This document shows positions 7,296-11,673 of a DNA stretch of 11,673 bases, in pieces. Source of the DNA: an uncultured Lachnospiraceae bacterium. Its GTDB lineage: Bacteria; Bacillota; Clostridia; Lachnospirales; Lachnospiraceae. Within the stretch, counting starts at the first letter, position 1; every line of letters starts with the position of its first letter. The DNA is taken from NCBI GenBank assembly GCA_937910785.1, contig CALDLG010000205.1:1-11673 (forward strand). Reading direction: 5' to 3'. The notes beneath the pieces were generated by a model. The model had not been told where the DNA came from, did no database searches, and worked only from the letters and a program-made list of their open reading frames with translations. A program made the translations under genes and the position numbers.

Positions 7296-8242
7296 TCTGC
7301 CGCAGAGGCGGTACTTGTAACAAGATCCAGATTCCGTTCAAAAATATTGGACAGACTGATGCTCTCTTTATATTGAATCGATGTCTCTCCGTTTACGGAA
7401 ATCTGAACTTTATTGATATTGGGCAGTTCCACCAGCGAATTGGTAATGGAATAAATCGTAACATCCGAGTTTACACTGTATGGCTGGCTCAAAAACGCGC
7501 TGTCCAGGTTTACATAACATATTCTGTCGATCACTGTTACGCTCAGTATCTTCGTCGAAGGATTGATCGTCGGATAACTGCCTTTCGCCGTAGGACCCGC
7601 GATCAGCTTCTCCACGACAAGCTTTTCCAGAGAAATATTGCTGTTATATACTACATTTCTCTGGTTCTCCTCCACCAGTCCGTCACCGCTTTCATTCGCG
7701 AAATACAGGCGCAGATTGGCCTTTTCATAAGTATTGATCTCATCCCCCGCGTTATCGATAAAGGTATCCGCGGACATAGTGCCGATCGCCACATTGCTGC
7801 TGTCCGTAAGCGGCTCATTTTGTACGGTAAACGTAATATATTTTACGCCCGGCACCTGGGTCAGCGTTCTGACTACCGCCGCCCGTACAAGCACCTCCTT
7901 GACCGTATCCATGCCCTTGTAGCGCTCGTCGAAATTGAGCGTCAGTTTCTCCTCTTCCCACACATAATCGAGCAGCTCGAAATCCTCCGCAAGCGGCGCC
8001 TTATACTCCATTTTTTCCGGCCTGATGGAAAGCCTGTCGAGCAGCTCTGAAAGAAGAAGTCCTGCATCCTGTGTTTCCGTCTGGTAGACATTGGAAAAAA
8101 TACAGGTTTCCTCATTGTTTACATAATATATATCATAAGCTTTTCCCGCAGTGTCTTCCGCATCGCTTCCGCACGCGGTCATATAAAATGCCGTCATCAG
8201 AAACAGCAGCGGACATAATTTTCTTTTCCAATATGATTTCAT
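7292..8242 (-). CDS. Lipoprotein with two tandem GerMN domains
   Basis: This is a 316-residue predicted lipoprotein. The start is at MKSYWKRKL, preceded by GGAGG five nt upstream, rather than at an ATG four codons earlier. A lysine/arginine-rich N-terminus and a hydrophobic stretch (10-20) lead to a lipobox-like MTAC with Cys24, so the mature protein should be anchored outside the membrane. Two GerMN-type repeats follow, about 37-165 and 176-305. In both, a predicted beta strand plus an AGPTAKG/EVLVRAAV-like helix is followed by strands such as VTVIDRICYVNLDSAFL. GerMN domains occur in B. subtilis GerM (sporulation/germination) and in actinobacterial LpqB. Its place between a sensor kinase gene (18 nt upstream) and comEC (4-nt overlap) argues more for a kinase-accessory or envelope role than for a spore role, but no direct evidence decides this. 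Confidence 0.88.
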   Translation of the reverse strand: MKSYWKRKLCPLLFLMTAFYMTACGSDAEDTAGKAYDIYYVNNEETCIFSNVYQTETQDAGLLLSELLDRLSIRPEKMEYKAPLAEDFELLDYVWEEEKLTLNFDERYKGMDTVKEVLVRAAVVRTLTQVPGVKYITFTVQNEPLTDSSNVAIGTMSADTFIDNAGDEINTYEKANLRLYFANESGDGLVEENQRNVVYNSNISLEKLVVEKLIAGPTAKGSYPTINPSTKILSVTVIDRICYVNLDSAFLSQPYSVNSDVTIYSITNSLVELPNINKVQISVNGETSIQYKESISLSNIFERNLDLVTSTASAAE

Positions 8243-8247
8243 GGCAT

Positions 8248-8252
8248 CCTCC
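8248..8252 (-). promoter_or_regulatory. Ribosome binding site that decides the GerMN lipoprotein start
   Basis: GGAGG on the minus strand lies five nt before the ATG at 8240-8242. It overlaps the first four codons of a longer alternative start at 8254, which has no such site. Confidence 0.7.
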
Positions 8253-8260
8253 ATGCCAGT

Positions 8261-9736
8261 TTAAGAAGTAACTGCAATATAGGTCAGCGGAATCTTCACC
8301 GTAAACGTCGTTCCTTCGCCTTCTTCACTGACTACCCTGATCGTTCCCCTGTGCATCAGCACAGCGCTTCTCGTAATCGAGAGTCCCAGCCCGGTTCCTT
8401 CGATCTCTTTGGAATGGGATTTATCCACGCGGTAAAAACGCTCAAATACATGTTCTACGGAATCCGACGGAATGCCGATGCCGGAATCCGCCACCTCGAC
8501 CGTAAAAAACTGATGGTCCGCATCCACCGTAACTTTGACCCATCCGTGCTCTTTATTATACTTGATAGCATTTTCGATCAGATTTGTTATAACAATTGTT
8601 ATTTTAATTTCGTCCACTGCTGCCGTAACGGGTCTGATGCTTTCATAAACAAGCTCTATATCCCGTTTGATCGCAATCGGCCGGAGCCTTCTCATGATCA
8701 TCTCCACCATGGTATTGATATCCACCTGGGCAATATTCAGATCGGAGGCAGCTCTGTCCATTTTGATCAGTGCAAGCAGATCGTTAATAATCTCGTTCTC
8801 TCTGTCGATTTCAGCCGCAATGTCTTCCATAAATTCGCGGTATATTTCCACCGGGACATCCTCCTGTGCCCGCAGGGAATCAGCAAGTACCTTGATCGAA
8901 GTAATCGGCGTTTTCAGTTCGTGGGATACGTTTGATACAAATTCCTGTCTGGAATCGTCCAGAACCTTCATGCGGCCGAGTACCTGATTAAAAGCGTCTC
9001 CGATATGCTCCGTCTCCAGATAATCGGGTACGAATATGGGATCGTTTTTATATCCTTCCTTTACCTGGCTCAGCGCATCCGTAATCTTTTCAAACGGTTT
9101 GATCAAAACATTCGAAAGCACAATCGCCACCAGAAAAACTACGATGATGACAATAACTTCCACCACAAGAGCCTGTCTGCTCAGAATTTCCATCGTAACC
9201 CTGACATTATCTGTCGACACACTGGTTAACATAACACCTCTGACAATGTCAAACTGCCAGGGTTCCTTCCCCGGATTTTCCATCGCGACGGTCTCCGTAA
9301 TTGGTATTGTCATTTCAATATAGCCGTTTTCCGCATCATAACGGCTTGTATTCTCGCCTTTTAAGCAGCGGATCACCTCTTCCGAAACGATCGTCCGTCC
9401 TTCGCTTATGGCATAGGTGTCTTTGACCACCTTCAGATCGTTATTGATAATCAGAACACGTCCGTCATACAGATTGGAAAGCTGGTTTAACTCCGCATTG
9501 ATCACCTCCGAAGAGGTATCCTGCAAATAGCGGTAAGCGATCAGATGATTGGACAAAATTCTTAACTGCGTCTGTACATCCGAGGTCCTCACGCTTACCG
9601 CACGATGCTCGTAATTTTCCAGGATTGCATACCGCATAAAAATACAGGGAATAAATCCGACGATAAACACAATAAGAAACAGGCGTAATTTCAGGCTGCG
9701 CAGAAATTTTAATTTTTTGAAATTCCATTTATGCAA
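8261..9736 (-). CDS. HAMP-domain sensor histidine kinase (WalK/MtrB-like)
   Basis: This 491-residue kinase has membrane helix 1 (about 17-36), an extracytoplasmic sensor region of about 150 residues (39-187), membrane helix 2 (188-210), HAMP (about 211-262), HisKA with phospho-acceptor His272 in VSHELKTPITS, and a HATPase domain with N-box Asn388 (NLIENAIKYN), G1 DSGIGI (417-422) and G2 GTGLGLS. The outside region, with GRVLIINNDLKVV near 92-104, resembles a PDC/Cache-type fold as in WalK. Unlike WalK, HAMP runs straight into HisKA with no cytoplasmic PAS domain. The start codon is TTG at 9734-9736, because the frame closes with a TAG only four codons further upstream and the next ATG (codon 34) lies beyond the first helix. 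An AGG tract lies about 8 nt before it. It overlaps the regulator gene by 8 nt and certainly forms a pair with it. Confidence 0.92.
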   Translation of the reverse strand: MHKWNFKKLKFLRSLKLRLFLIVFIVGFIPCIFMRYAILENYEHRAVSVRTSDVQTQLRILSNHLIAYRYLQDTSSEVINAELNQLSNLYDGRVLIINNDLKVVKDTYAISEGRTIVSEEVIRCLKGENTSRYDAENGYIEMTIPITETVAMENPGKEPWQFDIVRGVMLTSVSTDNVRVTMEILSRQALVVEVIVIIVVFLVAIVLSNVLIKPFEKITDALSQVKEGYKNDPIFVPDYLETEHIGDAFNQVLGRMKVLDDSRQEFVSNVSHELKTPITSIKVLADSLRAQEDVPVEIYREFMEDIAAEIDRENEIINDLLALIKMDRAASDLNIAQVDINTMVEMIMRRLRPIAIKRDIELVYESIRPVTAAVDEIKITIVITNLIENAIKYNKEHGWVKVTVDADHQFFTVEVADSGIGIPSDSVEHVFERFYRVDKSHSKEIEGTGLGLSITRSAVLMHRGTIRVVSEEGEGTTFTVKIPLTYIAVTS

Positions 9737-10415
9737 AGTAATAACCTACTCCCCATTTTGTATGCACATACATCGGCTCACTCGGTGTACTCTCGATCTT
9801 TTCCCTCAATCTCCGGATATGTACGTCCACCGTACGCACATCTCCCGGATAATCGCTTCCCCAGATAATATTTAAAAGATTTTCCCTGCTGTAAACTTTG
9901 TTGGGATTCTTCATCAAAAGCTCCAGAACCTCAAATTCCTTCGCCGTCAGATTGACCTCCCGGTTCTTAATATAGACCCGTCTTCCGTCACAGTCCAGCC
10001 GCATATCGCGGTTCTCGATAACCCGGTCCGCGCTCTTCTCCTCGCTCTTTCTTCCGGTTCTGCGCATGATCGCCTTAATCCGCGCTTTTACCTCCAGAAT
10101 ATTAAAGGGCTTGGTAATATAATCGTCGGCGCCATACTCCAATCCAAGGATCTTGTCCATATCCTCTCCCTTTGCAGTCAGCATCACGATCGGCGTGTTG
10201 GAAAAATCCCGTATCTGCTGGCATACCTCGAAGCCGTCCATCTTCGGCAGCATCACATCCAGCATGATCATGTCATACTGATTCTTCCTCGCCAGCTCCA
10301 GCGCCTCCTCTCCGTCATAGGCGCAGTCCACTTCCATGCCATCCTGCTCCAGACTGAATCGAATCCCCTTTACAATCAACTTCTCATCGTCTACAACCAA
10401 TACTCTTTTAGCCAT
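9729..10415 (-). CDS. WalR-like OmpR-family response regulator
   Basis: This is a 228-residue regulator. The receiver domain (about 3-118) has D9/D10, phospho-acceptor Asp53 in MIMLDVMLP, Thr80 in MLTAKGEDMDKILGLEYGADD, and Lys102 in TKPFN. The winged-helix domain (about 132-227) contains LTAKEFEVLELLM and the recognition-helix region GDVRTVDVHIRRLREKIE, which is nearly identical to what I recall of B. subtilis WalR/YycF (GDVRTVDVTVRRLREKIE). The end WGVGYYF is also family-typical. The start at MAKRVLVVDDE follows AGGGG at about 11 nt. It lies 23 nt after comEA and overlaps the kinase gene by 8 nt. The WalR resemblance is strong at the DNA-contacting helix, but other OmpR regulators share parts of it, so the name walR is not given. 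The regulon is unknown; the tandem box at 11230-11246 suggests it controls its own operon. Confidence 0.93.
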   Translation of the reverse strand: MAKRVLVVDDEKLIVKGIRFSLEQDGMEVDCAYDGEEALELARKNQYDMIMLDVMLPKMDGFEVCQQIRDFSNTPIVMLTAKGEDMDKILGLEYGADDYITKPFNILEVKARIKAIMRRTGRKSEEKSADRVIENRDMRLDCDGRRVYIKNREVNLTAKEFEVLELLMKNPNKVYSRENLLNIIWGSDYPGDVRTVDVHIRRLREKIESTPSEPMYVHTKWGVGYYFA

Positions 10416-10438
10416 TTAACATACTTCCCCTGCCTGTT

Positions 10439-11170
10439 CTAATTTACGGTAATCCTGTCTTTGATCTTCTCGAAAGTGCCTTCCTTGATGCCGCTTACCT
10501 TCATGATGTCCTCGATAGACGCAAAGCCGCCGTTTTCCTGCCTGTACTTCACAATTGCCGCCGCCTTGCCGGCACCGATTCCGGTAATCCCGCTCAGCTC
10601 CTTCTCCGTCGCCGTATTGATATTTACCCGCTCCGCCGGGGAATCCGCCTGAACGCTCATCCCCGTTTCCGGCGGCCCTGATTCCTCCGGCTGCAGCCGG
10701 CCCGGATATGCACCGCTCTTTTCCGCCTCCATGACCTCTTCTTCCGTCGGTATGACAAGCCGCTGACCGTCGGAAAGCATTCCTGCCTGATTGATAAAAT
10801 CCTCGCAGGCATCCTCCCGGAAGCCGCCTGCCGCCTCGATTCCTTCATAGACCCTGCTGCCTGAGGGGAGCACATAGACACCTGGCTCCGTCACCGCGCC
10901 GCAAATATGTACATAAATATCATCAGGAACAGCCCCTTCCACTGCCCCTCCGGTTTCCGCCGCATTCTCCGGACCGAATGTCTCTTCCGTTCCCTGATCT
11001 TCGGGGACGGCATCCTGCGCTTCTTCGCTCTCCGTCTCCTCCATCCGCAAAACGACCTCGTTTCTTCCGGTACATCCCGTCAACGTCATGACAGACGATA
11101 AAACCAGAAAAATAAAAGACACACTTCCGATCCGCCGCATTTTCATAAGCATTTTCATAAACATATGCAT
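10439..11170 (-). CDS. comEA: ComEA-like DNA receptor, predicted lipoprotein (SLBB + helix-hairpin-helix)
   Basis: This is a 243-residue secreted protein. A short basic N-terminus and hydrophobic segment (about 13-30) end in LTGC with Cys33, a good lipobox. An acidic, low-complexity linker (about 41-82) leads to an SLBB domain (about 83-141: IYVHICGAVTEPGVYVLPSG). A second linker follows, then the helix-hairpin-helix DNA-binding domain (about 181-242) with VNINTATEKELSGITGIG and a second hairpin at VSGIKEGTFEKIKDRI. This is the standard ComEA domain order. ComEA binds double-stranded DNA outside the membrane and delivers it to ComEC. Several in-frame ATGs (codons 1, 3, 5, 7, 9, 11) are possible starts. 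AAGGA lies about 4-5 nt before codon 1 and about 10 nt before codon 3, so either could be used. It heads the operon, with a 23-nt gap to the response regulator gene. Confidence 0.9.
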   Translation of the reverse strand: MHMFMKMLMKMRRIGSVSFIFLVLSSVMTLTGCTGRNEVVLRMEETESEEAQDAVPEDQGTEETFGPENAAETGGAVEGAVPDDIYVHICGAVTEPGVYVLPSGSRVYEGIEAAGGFREDACEDFINQAGMLSDGQRLVIPTEEEVMEAEKSGAYPGRLQPEESGPPETGMSVQADSPAERVNINTATEKELSGITGIGAGKAAAIVKYRQENGGFASIEDIMKVSGIKEGTFEKIKDRITVN

Positions 11171-11182
11171 CGTTTCCTTTCC

Positions 11183-11207
11183 GCTTCTCCGGCACTGCCG
11201 GAAAAGC
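11183..11207 (-). other. Strong leader hairpin upstream of comEA
   Basis: Arms 11183-11193 and 11197-11207 form an 11-bp stem with one G-U wobble in the minus-strand RNA and a 3-nt loop (AGU). The core TCCGGC-ACT-GCCGGA is perfect. The hairpin lies between the predicted transcription start near 11232 and the comEA ribosome binding site, ending about 5 nt before the purine-rich GGAAAGGA. No U-tract follows on either strand, so it is not an intrinsic terminator. It could stabilise the 5' end of the operon mRNA or affect access to the ribosome site. Confidence 0.6.
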
Positions 11208-11229
11208 TCAGGAAGTCCCCGCCATGCAC

Positions 11230-11246
11230 TGTATTTTTATTGTAAA
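11230..11246 (+). promoter_or_regulatory. Candidate WalR-like tandem box overlapping the -10 of the comEA operon promoter
   Basis: The plus strand reads TGTATT-TTTAT-TGTAAA. The known WalR consensus is TGTWAH-N5-TGTWAH, so 11 of 12 defined positions match with the exact 5-nt spacing. The second hexamer overlaps the -10 box (11239-11244), so binding would be expected to repress. The regulator gene two positions into the operon has a WalR-like recognition helix. The region is AT-rich, so chance cannot be excluded. Confidence 0.4.
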
Positions 11247-11267
11247 ATAAATTTTAGCCTATGTCCA
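11239..11267 (-). promoter_or_regulatory. Predicted housekeeping promoter of the comEA-to-comEC operon
   Basis: On the minus strand TGGACA (11262-11267, five of six consensus bases), a 17-bp spacer and TACAAT (11239-11244, five of six) form a good vegetative promoter. The -35 box overlaps the last codons and stop of the transporter gene (TGG ACA TAG). The leader to the comEA start would be about 60 nt and contains the hairpin at 11183-11207. Confidence 0.7.
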
Positions 11268-11673
11268 CTTAAAAATGATAATTCCCAGAATTGCGATTCC
11301 CATGCCCGTCAGCTTACGCACCTCTAACGGCTGCTTTTCCACCCCGAAAAGACCAAACAGTTCGATCAGATAGGCAACTGTCAGCTGTGAAATCACGATG
11401 AGCATAACGGATCTGGCAGGTCCGAGCATCTCCATCGCCTTAATTACGGTATAGGTGATAAAGGCGCCGATCGCTCCGCCAAGCAGCATATATTTGGGCT
11501 GCACCTTAAACAATGCGCCAAAAGAGGAACGGTCCGTACAAAGCCACGCTCCCAGACAGACTAACAGCGCCGTAAACTGCACAAACGCATTCGCAATCCA
11601 GATCGTAGACGACTTGGTGACCTGTGTGTTAAATACTCCCTGAATGCTCATCAAAGCGCCGGACAGCAGCGCG
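11259..11673 (-). CDS. DUF606/YdcZ-type small membrane transporter (DMT superfamily), 5' end cut by the window edge
   Basis: The C-terminal 137 or so residues of a very hydrophobic protein are present, with about four membrane helices (near FVQFTALLVCLGAWL, YMLLGGAIGAFITYTV, ARSVMLIVISQLTVAYLIELFG and LTGMGIAILGIIIF). The frame runs open to the window edge with ALLSGALMSIQGVFNT before the first helix, a pattern familiar from DUF606 proteins (about 140-150 residues), so only a few residues are probably missing. The in-window TTG at 11652-11654 and ATG at 11649-11651 are internal, not the start. Related proteins are classed with drug/metabolite transporters; the substrate is unknown. The gene ends in TAG, whose preceding codons form the -35 box of the next operon. 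No terminator hairpin is seen after it, so some read-through into comEA is possible. Confidence 0.8.
   Translation of the reverse strand, partial: ALLSGALMSIQGVFNTQVTKSSTIWIANAFVQFTALLVCLGAWLCTDRSSFGALFKVQPKYMLLGGAIGAFITYTVIKAMEMLGPARSVMLIVISQLTVAYLIELFGLFGVEKQPLEVRKLTGMGIAILGIIIFKWT

Noticed and set aside
7373..8050. 225-codon open frame on the plus strand
   Set aside because: It is antisense to the clear GerMN lipoprotein, has no recognisable domain and no ribosome site.
8351..8935. 194-codon open frame on the plus strand
   Set aside because: It is antisense to the kinase catalytic core, and its composition is what a mirror frame gives.
1..11673. CRISPR arrays, tRNA, rRNA, prophage or IS transposase genes
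   Set aside because: No regularly spaced repeats, no cloverleaf-like sequence and no transposase or integrase motifs were seen on either strand.

Overview
The window looks like chromosomal DNA from a Gram-positive anaerobe of the class Clostridia, probably Lachnospiraceae. The reasons are a Bce-type antimicrobial-peptide resistance module, a ComEA/ComEC pair, a GerMN lipoprotein, Firmicutes-style AGGAG ribosome binding sites and medium GC content. The assignment to family is an inference from gene style, not from a marker gene. Every convincing gene is on the minus strand, so transcription runs from high to low coordinates.

Region 1 (11673 down to 11259) is the 3' part of a small DUF606/YdcZ-type membrane transporter gene, cut by the window edge. 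Region 2 (11267 down to 5016) is a tightly packed five-gene cluster: comEA-like lipoprotein, OmpR-family response regulator, HAMP sensor kinase, GerMN lipoprotein, comEC. Its junctions are a 23-nt gap, an 8-nt overlap, an 18-nt gap and a 4-nt ATGA overlap, so it is almost certainly one operon. A good promoter lies at its head, with the -35 box running into the stop codon of the transporter. A WalR-like tandem box overlaps the -10 element, and a strong hairpin sits in the leader. Region 3 (4979 down to 159) is a complete Bce-like module, response regulator, short sensor kinase, ABC ATPase and large FtsX-type permease. It has its own promoter before the regulator and a second promoter, with a BceR-like inverted repeat, before the ATPase. 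Region 4 (158 down to 1) has no gene but carries a long imperfect inverted repeat of about 122 bp that looks like a MITE-type or palindromic intergenic element.

How they work together: ComEA would bind incoming DNA outside the membrane and ComEC would pass it through the membrane. Between them sits a two-component system followed by a GerMN lipoprotein. That order (regulator, kinase, GerMN lipoprotein) mirrors MtrA-MtrB-LpqB of actinobacteria, where the lipoprotein modulates the kinase. This suggests a cell-envelope sensing module co-expressed with DNA-uptake genes, and it is the most interesting point in the window. The Bce module would detect peptide antibiotics through transporter flux and induce its own transporter. 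The promoter, operator and repeat calls were made by eye.
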